NCBI GenBank assembly: GCA_029962745.1
Contig: CM057159.1
Coordinates: forward strand, 27,711,510-27,775,509
Length of the DNA: 64,000 nucleotides
Direction: 5' to 3'
Origin: Echinometra lucunter
Taxonomy: Eukaryota > Echinodermata > Echinoidea > Camarodonta > Echinometridae
The notes under the pieces were generated by a model. It did not search any database and was not told the DNA's origin. It saw only the letters and a list, made by a program, of their open reading frames with translations. Below, one piece after another: positions 1 to 13,800 of this stretch (its first letter is position 1; each line of letters opens with the position of its first letter). Both the position numbers and the translations under genes were made by a program.

Positions 1-1795
1 AGAGGTCAACAAAACACACAGCATGCTTAACAAAGCTACAGGCTCTCTTTTTTTTTTGTTCTTTTTTTTTTTCAAAATGACCATAATATTAATCATTCTT
101 TTCATATGTAATCTAGCCATGTTGAAATCTTTCAATCATCAACCGTTAGTTACAACTAAAGGCAGAGGCAAGAAAGCTTTACCTCCAGCTGAATTCAGCA
201 TAGGCATTAGTCAACCAAATACAAGGCAACAAATCTTATTGTATGACATACTTATCAATTTTGTCTGTACAAATATGCTTGACATTGTCAACAAATATGC
301 TGTCACAGCAAGATCATCAAATGGATAAATTAACTATTGCTTATAAACTGAGGGCATCAATGAATTTCAAACCTATGCATTTCAATATTTCATAAAACTT
401 GGACTTTGTATATTGAGCAGGAAAGCAGAGTCTTTATGAGGGACTTGGAATGCGCAAACTACTGCAAGTATACATCAATATGTTACTATTTCTTTTATCA
501 TGCTTTAGTGTAACTTTAACATACATGATGATATCAAAGGTTTCAAGCAGGCTCAAATACTACAATGAAAAGATTTATAGGCAGCTGAGTAATGAAAAAG
601 ACATATTTGAAAATCAGCTTGAAATACGCTATATATCATTCACTTAAGAAAATATTTGTATAATTAGGGAGGCTTCTATGAAAATTACTTCTACCAGTTC
701 GCAATAGGATGCTCTTTAGAACATTTTCTTGAATACCACTACTTTTACATAGTGCAAGGCTCCATACTAACTTTTTGGGGTAGAGGGTCTGAAATGAAAT
801 TCAAGGCTCTATATGTATTGATCCATGTAAAATTGTTAAATTCTGAGGGTGTGGATCTAAATTTAGAGGGCCCATGTGTCCTGGGCACCTGTTAGTATCA
901 AGCCCTGTATAATAATGTGACATCCTTTATTTCCTGCTTTTGCAGGCTAAAAAAAATATATGCATTCTGCATAAAACAGAAATAATTAGGGCACACCACT
1001 TTGAGAAAAAAGAAAGAAAAATTGTATTGCATATAGAGCACCTTATCAGATTTGGTTACACACATACCATTGGAGATCCCATAGAAGGCTTTGAAAAAAC
1101 AAAGACAAATACAAAGAAGAGAGAATTTACTAATTGATTCTTTCATAAATCCAAGCTTTTCTAGAAATGTCCCAGTAGATATCACTCATTCCACTCATTT
1201 TTAAATGTTAATTTGGTTTGCTTCTCTGTTTGTTACTCTGCTTTGCTTGTTTGTTTGTTTTTGTTTTTGTTTTGTTTTCTTCGGGGGGGGGGGGGGGGGG
1301 GGGGGGGTCTTTTTCTTCTTTCCTTTTGGGGGGGGGGGCTTGAGAGGAGTCTATGATGGAAAATACATCCAAATGTTTGAGAAAAGCAAAAGCAATAAGA
1401 ACAAATAGAATAAAATATTTCAACCTAACAAAATGAAATTTAACAAAAAAAGGGAATAAAAAAGAGACAAAGTGAACAGCTCCTATATGTACATGAACAC
1501 TTTGATACACAATGTTAGTATTTGAAGATTTTCATCCATTTTTTAAAGACAAAACATAGCTCACACAGAAGTTGCCATTTACAGAACTATGGCACCACAT
1601 GAATGCGGTGATCACAATTATCATTAGTAAAAAATAAATGCACCAAATAAACTAAGAATAATAAGTGTTACATAATGTACATGTTATCACATATTAGCTT
1701 CTTCTTTTTTTAACCCAACATTTGATCAAAAACAGGAGAGAAAGGGGAGGGTGGATAAAAAATGGACTGACATGGCTGTTTGTGTATTTACATAC
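1..1795. other. CLINT1 downstream intron or 3' region, no exon recognised
   Basis: The remaining CLINT1 C-terminus (human ends in a DAFANFANF-type segment) was not found on the minus strand here. The stretch is AT-rich with T-runs at the start and a 25-base G homopolymer at 1283-1307 followed by another G-run. Short open frames across these runs are low-complexity artefacts. Confidence 0.5.
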
Positions 1796-1861
1796 CATCA
1801 TCATGTTAGGAGGAACCATCATAGGGGCCATATGGCTCATATCTCCTACCATTGTTGAGTT
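1796..1861 (-). CDS. CLINT1: CLINT1 coding exon 11 (Met-rich)
   Basis: Twenty-two codons, NSTMVGDMSHMAPMMVPPNM plus MM, between acceptor GCTGCTACAG and donor GTATGT, phase 0 on both sides. The Met-rich character matches the human MTGTMGMAPLGNTPMM region. Failure to splice would add a poor read-through tail to 1694. Confidence 0.78.
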
Positions 1862-4800
1862 CTGTAGCAGCGGCAGCAGAAGAAGTAGCAGTTTATAAGA
1901 GGGAAAGACAGACTTTGATTGATCATTTTGGTATGTGAACAAGCAGAACCAACACCACCACCAAAGCATGCAGGTATTATAACCCATATACATGTATGCA
2001 GCCGTGCAAGTACTAACCAAAACCCTTACAAAGAAATAAACCAAAACTATAAAGGAAAACAACAAACGATGGGAGAGTAATTTCAAATACAGGCTCTTGG
2101 GTTCCAAAGCTAAAAGGTTTGTAGACATATAAAACAAAAGATAAAAGCAATGCTTTACTCCAGGTATTTGTAGGGAGGGCAGGGAAGGGTAGGGCAGAAT
2201 AAGAAACAGTAGTGGGGAAGGAGCATTTTGAAGCAGAGGGATATTCATGAATCTACATGTGTATCTGGTAAAAACTATATTTTGCAGCAAAATAAAATGC
2301 ATGTACCACCTAGAGGCAATTTACTATATATTTTGCTTTTTTCTCTCTCTCTCAAATTGCATAAAAGCAAATATCTTTATTACCAAGTGTTCTTTGACTT
2401 CAGTTCTTTCTTCAGACTGTATGGTTGCAAGACATTGGGGAAACAGAAATATGAGTCTTCATAATGTTATAATAATGACAACAAATTTTTGTCAAGAACA
2501 AGAAAAATCTATCATCTATTTGGCCCTATTATTGTATAAGCTCGAAGATATCAGGTCAATATATGTATTTAGAAGCAAAGGGTATATGGTGTATTATATT
2601 CAATATCGGGCAAAACATGTCGAGGCAAATGATCGAAAAAAGGTAACTATGATGTAGTACTGGTAATGAAAATGGCTTAATTTCTCAAAATGAGAAGCCA
2701 ACTCATTACAAAATATATGAAAGAGATGATATTGCATGCAACTGACACTGGAAGTGCACTGGCGAGTGAAAACAAGAATCTTATCTGTACAAATGTAAAC
2801 AAAGCAATGTGTGTACTTGCAACGGAGCTTCATTCAAGAAAACATTGAAGACTGATTCAAGAAAATCTCTATGTCATGATGCCCACAACACTAGAAATGT
2901 TTGTGTCGTACATTTCACATGCCGATAATACTACCAATTGTCCTTCCAATATATACTCCCCACATTCCCTTCACAGAGAAGTAAAAGAAGTACATGTAGT
3001 ACTCGTGCATCACCACAATCAATCGTCAGTCAGTACCACTACTATCAATAGTGAGAAATGACCTGAAAGCCCAACCTACATGTACATGTATACAGGCAAG
3101 ACTCAGCTTCTTCAGAAACAAGGGGCCATATTTAACTTAGTTTATGGAACAGTTCCATATTTCACCCAGTATTTTACGCGGCTAAATAAAATACCTCAAC
3201 TCATATTCAGTTCACATTTAAGCATTTTACTTTAGCAAGCCGACTTTAAGGCAAAATACTGTACTTAAAGATAACGTTGTGTTATCACAAAATCCATCCA
3301 AAATAACGCACAATGAAGGCGTCGTATCGTGTGCATAGTTACAGATCATTTTGAGCATAAGAATGATAATTGTGTATTGTAAGAAAACTGTACGTCTGCA
3401 CAATACAGGTTTCCAAATAACTGCCTTTAATACACAAGGAGGGGCTGTCTTAAGACTTAAGGTAAAATACTTAGCCAAAAATTCAAATGAATAATATTTG
3501 GCTATTGTTCTTACGCAGAAAAACTGAGTAAAATACTAAAAATACTGATATATTTCTGATTAAAGTATTGAATTAAATACCAATCCATAAGCCTACGGAG
3601 GCCTTTGAAAACATCAAAAAAGACAGAACAAAGGTTAAGTAGCTAAAAGAATAAAAGTATGAGACCTCCTTCCAAGAAATGAATGTTCCCATCCATTGGG
3701 ATGAACATGCTTTGAGAGAAACAACATAAAATGAAAACAAGCACCAAAGACATCCACATCTGTAATCAACATGCACCATGGGCAGGGTCTAAAAGAATGG
3801 ATTAGAATAACATTTTTCCAGGACAACAGATTTGCCAAGCAAGTTATTCCAGTTAATCCATATCATACATACAGTTTGCATATTTACATGTAACTGCCTA
3901 ACTTAAGATACCTTAAAAAAAAAATTGACAAGTAAAAGTCCTGATATCTTCAACAGTTTAGACTGTTAGGATGGGGCACTGCAATTTAGATTTTATTGTG
4001 TGTTTCTTTGGGTTTTTCTTGGCTGGCATTTAGCTGGCATAAAATCTTTGGTCTTTTCCTTCAAACTTTCAATCAAAAAAAAAAAAAAAAAATCACCTAG
4101 AAAATTGACGTAATCTGAGCACAAAATCACAGGCACAGCCAACATCAAGTAATAAGAGCTATAAGGATGTTAATGCTATCCAACAGCTTATGTGTTAATG
4201 CTCCTCTGTCTTTCAGCATACATAACAGTTTATGTCAAATGTTACATTCCATAGAAAGCATCAGAAGACCTTCTAGATCCAAAGAGGAGGCATTCCAAGG
4301 GAAACAGAGAGAGAGAGAGAAAAAACCCCCTTTAAACCTGAAACCGAAGTTGAGAAATATACAGAAGAACAAAGCAAAGAGGACCAAGACACCAGTCATA
4401 ATATCAATCCCACAAAAATGCCTTAAATTGGAAGTTGAAAATGATGCTATTCCAAAGGGCATGCCAGCAGAAGGTCTTACCCCAGCGAGGTACATATACT
4501 GAGCCAGCTGGTCTGGGGACATTCCATCTACCAGCATTCCACTGGCAGGAACTCCACCCATGAGCATTGGCATTGGTTGTGACTGAGCCTGAGGCACTGG
4601 TAACACAGTGCTTGGTAAACTTGGTTGCTGAATGTCCGAGTCTAAAGACTATAACGGTTCAAAATGGGAGGAGCAATAATAAAATCATACAAAAATAAAA
4701 CAAACTGGGAACTAAAAGTGGTAGTGCAGTGTATATACATGTACAGTACTGACAAAATGATATAGGGACATCTATTACCTGAAAAACAAATTCCATCCAC

Positions 4801-7800
4801 AACAATTAAACAATAACAAATACAGACAGAGGTAGCCACAACCTGGTAACAAATATGGGGATCCGATATAACAGTACTGAAAATGATGTCAAACTGTCAA
4901 TCTCCATGTAAATAACACAGGAAAAAGCTGAGGGTCACAATCTGCAAAAGCAAAGACACCTGGGTTAACTGCAAATATGCACACCATACTGCACAGCTGA
5001 AACTGCAATATAAATGGAACAATGGTTATACATTGATAATGCAATACTGTTCATGCCAATGGAAGAATTTTTTGATAATACAATAAAACATATATATATA
5101 TATATATATACAAACTTAAGTTCCCCTTCACTGAACAAAGAGTAAATGTTAAGAACACCCAATAAGTATCAATGACTTTTACACCCCCCCCCAAAAAAAA
5201 AAAATTGTTTGATGTAAAAATCTTATTTCAGAAGAATGATACATACTAAATTTCTTTGAAAATTAAATCAAAATGGTAAAATCATTTTCATTTGGCAAAA
5301 GTGAGATCAAATTCTTTAGTTAATTAATACTGCCACGGATACTTATCATGTAAAGTTATTTGTCCAGATAATTGATTCAAAGAAATATAACATGCATGTT
5401 ATGGTGTTTACAAAAGAAAAAATAAGAGAAGAAGAAATATGATCTTCGATGTACTGATCCAACGCTTTTGTAAAACCTTTACTTTCTGGCACAAAGACCA
5501 TCTTGGATATTATTCAGATATTGACTACTTTTAAGGATTTGAAAGACTGCACAAGGGAATAGGGGACAATATCACCTACCATCTGTAGCGGGCAGAATGA
5601 AAGGAGACGCTGTAGTAAACAATAGCAAGAATAAGAATAAGGCAAGAGCAAAGAAGAGATAACAATAAGACATACAGTAGTCTAACAGGTCATCCAACAC
5701 CGACTCCTGCAACATTGGAATCAGGGTTTATTTAGTCAAAAATGAAAGGGGTTAAGGTTCAGAGTGGGTTACATTACAGGTAAAGGATCAGTGTTAGAAG
5801 GATATAGTGTTTAAGTCCAGCTCAGGGCCTCGTTTCATAAAACTTGTTATCAGTAACAACTGCCACATTTCTATGCCAAATTTGCTCTCAGCCAATCAGA
5901 TTCAAGGATTTCAGTAGCTTATAACGGTTATTGCAGCTTGTTATTGATAACAAGTTTTATGAAATGAGGCCCTGACCTTGAATTCCATTTGAATGTGAAA
6001 GTGAACACTGAGTAACTGTCGCAGGAGCATGTGTCGTAGAACTACCTAGCAAGGTTTCACAAATACATTCTCAGGGGCACTGAATATGTGCTGAGAGAAT
6101 CTACACATTCCCTAACACATTATCTTGAAAGTTACAATCTAGCACCCATGGAGGATTTTTTTCTATGTCTTCATTTTAAATGACCTACATGTACCATCTA
6201 TAAAGCAAAAAAAAACAAAAAAAAACTTATGAATTTGTGAGACACAACACCATCCTCCCGCTTCTTGGTGAATAAATGATCATTGCCATACCACAAAACC
6301 AGCTCTCCAAGGCACTATTTCACTGAAATAAATGCTCTCGAAGATATTAAGTATCACTGCGAGAACCCTTATATCCAATGTAGACTATAATTTCCATTAC
6401 CAACGTAAAATGAGAAAAAAAAATGAGAAAAAAAAAACACATAAAAAAATACCAATAGATAACTTCATGCAAGAGATGAGAGATGAAAAAAAGAAATGAT
6501 TTCAGAAGTCTTTGTAGCAAGCCAGTAATTTTATTGAAACAAACAGAGCACACTAACACAAAAAAACAAACTGACTTCTGGTGCAAGTACTAAAACTGAA
6601 CAAACCTGTTGTGGCTGCAACATGCCCATGCTGCTAAGTTGTGGTTGCATCATAGGTTGTTGTGGTTGTGATGCTGTCATGAGTGGTTGCTGTTGTTGAG
6701 GCATCATCATAGGCTGCTGTTGTTGCTGCTGCTGCTGAGACTGCATGAGGTTGGTACTTGAAGGCTGAAGGGGTGCATCCATACTAAGCAGGCTCAAGTT
6801 ACTCTGTAGTGTTGTTGTGCTCTGTGTTTTTTGGGTCATCGTCTGGGATACCTGAACCTTCTGGAAGTCACCAAATGATGCGTCAGCACTGTTAAAAACA
6901 AAGTAGAAAATAAACATCTTTTATTTAAAAACAGATATAAGGCAAATCAACAATACTTTGGAACTTAGGACTGGTCAAACTTATGACTGCATCTGTTGGG
7001 TCAGCATCCTTGATAACTGCACCTTCTGAATGTTACCACATGATGTGTCAGCACTGCCAAAAACACAAAACAAGAAATTAATAACCCTTCCACTTCAGGA
7101 GGTAAAAATGAGGACAAAGTTAACAAACGGGCTAACAAGTTGGATAATGACCTGTATATTTATAGGCAAGACCAACTGCTAATAAACAAAGTTGGCACCC
7201 TAAGTGATTAATAGCTTCACATGGGATTGTAATTTGGAAGCAAAATCACAAAAAACAAGGGAATTTCAAGATTTTCCTCAATTACAGATTAACAAATAGC
7301 AGATAAAAACAAAAGGATATTTGAGATTTGAGATGCCTGAGAACAAATAACATACATGAAATACACTGTCAAATACACAACCAATCAGGAACCCAATTAG
7401 TAAATTACCTTGGTTGTGCGGCAGGGGTACTCTGAAAACTTGTGAAATCTGCAAAATCATTGTTTGTTGTTCCTGCAGATGGCTTTGCACTGGGGGTGTC
7501 CCCCCTGGGGTTGAAGTCTCCAAAGCTTTCATTTGCTGCCGCTGAGGAGAAATCGGCAAACTGACCCCCAACGGGGGATGTGGGTGCTGCTGAATTTGTG
7601 ATGGGGGCCGCCGAGACAGTGATGCCTGAATCAAACAGGTCTCCTACTAAATCTTTGGAGGAACTTTGTTGCTGCACAAGAGTAAAAGAAATGTAAGGAT
7701 AAAATTAGAAAATCGGTACACAGATTCCTAGTGAACCAATCCACAGGATGTTTTAAATTTTACCTTTCCCCTGACATTTATAAAGAATGGCACAGAAAAA

Positions 7801-10800
7801 TTCTGGTAGCAAACAAATTAAGAAATTTACAAGAAAGTCATACTACCTAATTTCTTATGACAGATTTTCTTGTTTGAAGGCAACCTATGCAACCCTAGTG
7901 AAAATAAGTTGTGAGATACTACTACCAAAATGGTGTCACTAAACTTTTCTACATGCTTTACAACGTCAGTCTCTTTAATACTATAACAAATGTAATTTAC
8001 AGGATTCTTGCATTTGCTAGTAAAATAAAGTTATTGACCTTTCCCATGAATTCTCAATAAAAGCAAAATAAATTCACATTTCTTCCTGGCAATGTCATAC
8101 AGATAGTATACTAAACGGTTGTAGGACAACTCCCCCGATACAATTCCCACCTGACAACTCTCCCTGGAGCACAGCTTCCCCCGGAGGACAGCTCCCCTGA
8201 GGGCAACTCTCCCCAGAGGACACCTTTCCCAGATGACAACTCCCCAAGGACAACTCCCCAAAGACAACTCCCCCAGTCCCCGGGGGAGTAGTCCTGATAC
8301 GATACTAAACATTTTTTAAATACAAAAGAAATTAAGTTGAGATTAAATTTACTCCAATATTCACAAGTAATTCCGTGCCTGATATTACGTTTACATGATT
8401 GATCCAGGCCTGGAAATGTGCTATGAAGTTTTCATGGCTTTTGTACGACTGCAGGAATCTTGATTCTGCCCCTCAGTCCCAGCTCCCTTTTTACATTTGC
8501 AATTTATCTTCTCTATCAATAATAAATACCTTTTACACAACTTGAGTACCAGCAACATTACCTGAGTATTGAGTGTAGGATCTTCTTGTGCCTCTGCTGC
8601 ATATGTCGCTGCAGCACCTAGATCTAATCTCTTCCCTGATCGCTTCTTGGTCATTTTTGTTCTCCTCTCTGTCGTTGTCGTTGATGTTATCCTCTCCTCC
8701 TTCTCTTCTTCATCGTGGAACTCAAATCTGGAATTCTTTTGTTGTCTCGTTGAGTCATCGTCTGAGTCGTCATCTCTAAATAAAGAAAGATAAAGAGAGA
8801 AAGAGAGAGAATGAACATGATTCAAAATGAAACAAAAATAATCATACTACCATGGACATAAATGCTTAAAATGTGATTAGCAACATAACAAAATGGATAA
8901 ATATTGCACATACAGAAAGTGTTAATCCTTTTAATCAAATACGATTGACAAGGCCAGACAATCTCAAGTTGAATGAACACAAACAAGTGATGATCTTTGA
9001 CGGCATGCTCTTTCAGCTAAGTAGGTAGAGAACTTTACAGGCTTTTCTTTAAGTCTCCCATTTCATTTTAAGAATTGTTATGTATTATTTTCATGTAATG
9101 ATTGTATCTTTTTTAACAAAATTAAATAAACTGATGAATGAACAAAAAGAACTCTATATCATTCACATATAAAATCAAAGCAATTCTAATGATATCCTAA
9201 CAATTTAACACAATATTGAAATTTTGTACATATTGATATGGCAGTATTCTGAGAATAAGTAGATTTTGTATATTATACATTATTTCTAAGGGGACAAAAA
9301 GGCCATACTCTCATCAATACATGTAGAGTTTCACAGGGCTTGACACTTTTTTTAAATTTTCTTTTTCTTTTTTCATTTATATTTCATTTCCAGGAACAGA
9401 AAAAAACTTTTACAGTACATAAGTCAATAGCGCGTTATGTACTTTAGTTAGATTTTCTCTATTTTGGACCAACATATGGAGATTTCTTTTAATGTTTGCA
9501 ATGAGGAATAATCAGGGAAGTTCAGGTCACAGCTGTGCGGTGCTCAGATGCCACAACAATCGGAGAAAGCTTTCATTTTGGAAGCTAACTGAGTGCGAAA
9601 TTCACGACGACCTATGACTCATGAAGCCTGTTTGTGTGAGAAGCCGTACTCTCTACAGAGGTTTCCTGGCCTTTTACTGACAAAACTAAGGAGAAAAAGT
9701 AACGAAAGTACAAAAATACGTCATATCTTCATCTGTCAGATATGGTCACTGTCTTACGTCATCTACCCATGTATCCATGCTTTATTTCATTGATCTAGAA
9801 TAAAGTTAATGAAATAATATCAGGGCATATCTCATATCTTTCATTGATTTTTGTACACAGCCAGTTGCAGTCAGTGCACTATCACACATCGCAGCTATGG
9901 CCTTGCCGATAGAGGGCCAAATACATAAATCGGAGATGGAATTGGTCTACAAGAAAATGACAATCAAAGAAAAAATAAAGAAAAAATAAACATCAACTAA
10001 AGCCTGTGAATTACCAAAAGAAAACAAGTTCCTGTAAAAGACTGTCTTCATTAGCTGAAGTATAAAATGGGACCAGAAACAAATCCACAAACTACCACGC
10101 TCTTGGGACACTTTGGCTCCCATAATCTTGGTCCGAACCCCAAAATCCAAACATATTTATGTAAGGTTCAATGCAAACAGACTCTAAAATCTAAATCCAG
10201 ATATCCTACAAAAAAGTTTAATATGAGCCCTGCCTTATACAAGATATGGTGGTAAATCTACATGTACATGTAACTTATAAACATACACTTTAAAACTACA
10301 TGTACATGTATGTTCATGTTGATGTGTTTAGTTTACATGTACAAAGGGAGAGATCCGACATAATTGAAAATCACCTGTTTAGCATGAAATGCCTACGTTT
10401 TGTATGTAGATGTATATGAATACAATAATCGTTTTTCAATTATAATTCACTTTCAACTATTTCTCATTATAAAGGTATTAACCCACAGAGGTACAGCGTC
10501 TCCTTTAGGAGACGCTCTTGCAGTATCTGTTGTTCCACAATGCTGGGCAGTATACATGTATATCATACATGAGCAGAAAGAGAAAAATTCACTGAAAATT
10601 TAAGCCCATTACCAATGCTGTATGGTGTGGCGTTCTCAAATCAGAGCAGTTTAATTGTAAATAATCATTTAACTCTTTAAATTGGCAATGCAGTGAATAA
10701 TAAATAGTCATTGTTTGCTTGTTCAAATTGGCAATTTCTCATTTAATTTTACAATTATAATTCATTTTGGTTCATGTTATATCCATATTTATTTTTTTTC

Positions 10801-13800
10801 AAACTATGTAAGCGTGGAAAAAAAAAATTAATTGTTGTTGCCAATTTGAGGATTGAAGATGATTAATTTAGACCTCCAGAAAGCTCTGTACTGCTATGGG
10901 TTAAAATGCAAATAAGATAGCATGTATGGTGTAGTACTACATGTAGTTTTCAGAAAAGGTACTCTCATCAGTCAATATATCAAGTGCACATTGACAGACT
11001 TGCCATGCAAGCTTTACTCAGCCTGATTATTAGATACATTGGCACACTACACATTCCATTAGAACAGGAAGCAGATAAAAACAAATCAAGCAAGGATGTG
11101 TGATATTTGCATGGGTTCAAAGTCTACATGTCGGCTGTGTAAACTGCTGTTCTTCAATCACCTGCTAAACCTTTAACAGTGACAGATCTTATTTTTCTGG
11201 AGTAGTGACTGAACAAGTGAACTCCAGGATGAACTATTTGTATAGTTCATCACAAGTCTCATGCAAGGGATCTTGCCAGTCATTCTAAGTGTTTATTCAA
11301 AGAGCAACATTTGTTTGTCACACATACAGAAAAAAAGAGGAACCTAAATAACTGAATACATACATGTGTACATGAACAGCCAATATCTCTGGAAAAATTA
11401 GTGCATAAGACACAGGTACACGTAGTTCACATTACAGACATAAAATGCTTATCAACATTGGTGGAATTCATGTTTAAATGTACATAATCAATAAGAAAAC
11501 AATATATTATCTTATTCTTTACTTCCATAGAAATTTCCATAACTATCTCTCAATGTCAAAAGATGGATAATAATACACAAATAAAGAAACTTGCAACAGC
11601 TTCAATTCTGACAAGTTTGTAAAAAAAAATACTGTAACATAGTATTATATATGTGTAAAGGTGTTAATCTTTGTGTCCAAATAGAACCGGAGAGTCAGTA
11701 CTACATTTATTTGGATTATTTTACTTTGCCATACATACCAGAAGCTCATTCAACCTTAGATGTTCACTTGCAAAGTAATCCCCATTGTCATAAATGTACA
11801 TTTAATGAACATACACTGTTTACGTGATTAGTCAACCATGTATAAATTTTAAAAAACACTTGCTGGTACAGTGTACACAGAATAGTATTGCTGTACATAA
11901 CTGATACATTGTACATGTATATACAGATGCCAATATTGCAAATATTACGTAAGCCATCAATTAGTACCTAACCAATCAGCTCAAGCTAACAGAAAATGAT
12001 GGTGCCAGCGGAAGGAATTACAGGGAGGGATGAGCTTTTAAGCATTGTAAAACTGCAAAAGAGTTCTAGTACAAAATCCAATACACTACAAAAATATTTT
12101 TAAATAAATAAAGGTGTTACACCCCACTAAAATACATGTATTACCAGATAATATTAGCAGACGGATGTGAGCCCTAGGTTCTCACCAGGGATTCTACACA
12201 TGACGGGGCCACCATGTGCAAATTTCAAAAACACTTTTGCCACCATCTCCAAATTTAGGAGGGGAAATGCCACCATGTGTAAATTTAAGCATGAAAGTGT
12301 ATAATGGCACTTTTTGTATGCACAAAAAGTACCCAAAAAGAAAATCCTGGTAAGAAGCCTGTATGAGCCTATTCCAAATTTCCTGAAACTACTCTCATAA
12401 GATCATCAGAGGAAAATATCACTTCAAAGTTATGTCTTTTCTCCCTGCCAAACATCCTTCTACTTGTACATGTATAGAAGTATGACATGTTAAAAGAAAT
12501 ATTTGGATTTGGAAAGATTATGGGAACAGGCAAGCATTTGGCATTTAGATTATCTACTACTGCTTTGGAGGGTTTCATTCTCCTTTGGAAACAAGCAATA
12601 GCTTGCTAATATCATGTTATTAGAACAAAGAAACTAGAACTATTCAGGCTTAACAGTAACATGGTTTTAGAAATGCATGTACATGTATACTCACACATAT
12701 TCTGGTGGTGATTCATCTGAATCTTCACCTCCTCTCCTCCCACCCTGTCTCCCACGATCAGTCTTCTTGTTCCATTCATCATCTAGTTCTCTATCATTCT
12801 CCTTGTTCCTCAGCCAGTTCGCCTTGGGTTGACGATCATAGCGATCACCTATCAGGAGCAGAGAAAGCAAGTCTCCAATAATTTAAACCATTGCCTACCA
12901 AAGTTCCTGTATTAAACCTATGGGGAGTGAGAGGATTCAGTTGTCAGAAGGTAAGTTGTAAAAATTGTGAAAAGTATTTTTCATTCAGGGTCAGCTGCTG
13001 GCAGGCTTCACAGCTGGAATTTCTTTACCCTTGATTCAAATTGACTATGATAGAATGTAGTCTTACTGCATCTCAAAAGGATGATTTAGGGGGAACTAAA
13101 CATAGCAAAACAAACTGACAGTATGCATTGGCATTTTCATTATCACTTTTGCTACCCTTCTCAATGCCTCTTGTAGAGTAGAATTTGTGCTTGGTATAAA
13201 CATCAAGGTGTCATACAGTGGCAAGAACCATGGTTGCATAGTTTCATGAATATAGCAGTTCAAATATATCTATTCTCAAACGATGACCCATTCTACCTAC
13301 ATAAAGTTTGATATATGTCAAAATACAAGTTTATTGGAAAAAATTTCAACAATACCTTTCTCTCTCGCTTTTTTTTTTTGGGGGGGGGGGAATTTCTGCC
13401 CAAGGACAGGTCAGCACACCAGCACCATCACATTATTCCACCTTCTAAATTCCTTTCTGTTCTTGACACATTTTCTTAACAGCAATCTACAATCCATAAT
13501 ATTACAGATCACTGGGACTTCTAAAATATTGCTTCCAACCACTTAAACAGGAACAGGTATGTCTATTCCATGAAAAAGCTTACAAGATTTAATTTAATTT
13601 GAAGGATACTCTAAATAAGCATGTATCATAGTATTAGCTTGATAATTTGAAGGAAAACACTTTTGTAAAACCCCGAAGTTTTCGCAAAGGGTTGGTAAAA
13701 ATATTTTGAACTGGTAGTTACTCCTACAATTATTTACCAGGAAGAAAATCTGGGGTGGTATTATGAGTGTCATTTTATTTCTAACATCTTTTATTTCATC

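Noticed and set aside
360..460. Possible terminal CLINT1 exon on the minus strand after ATACTTGCAG
   Set aside because: In the phase left by exon 11 the first codon would be a stop, and the other frames do not match the conserved C-terminus.
1694..2302. 202-codon open frame on the minus strand
   Set aside because: Only the 22 codons at 1861-1796 match CLINT1; the remainder is hydrophobic translation of flanking intron.
5554..5583. Minus-strand GCTACAGATGGTAGGTGATA, resembling the start of CLINT1 exon 11 (MVGD)
   Set aside because: Similarity is about 20 bases, no acceptable donor follows, and splicing it in would break the phase satisfied by the 31-nt exon.
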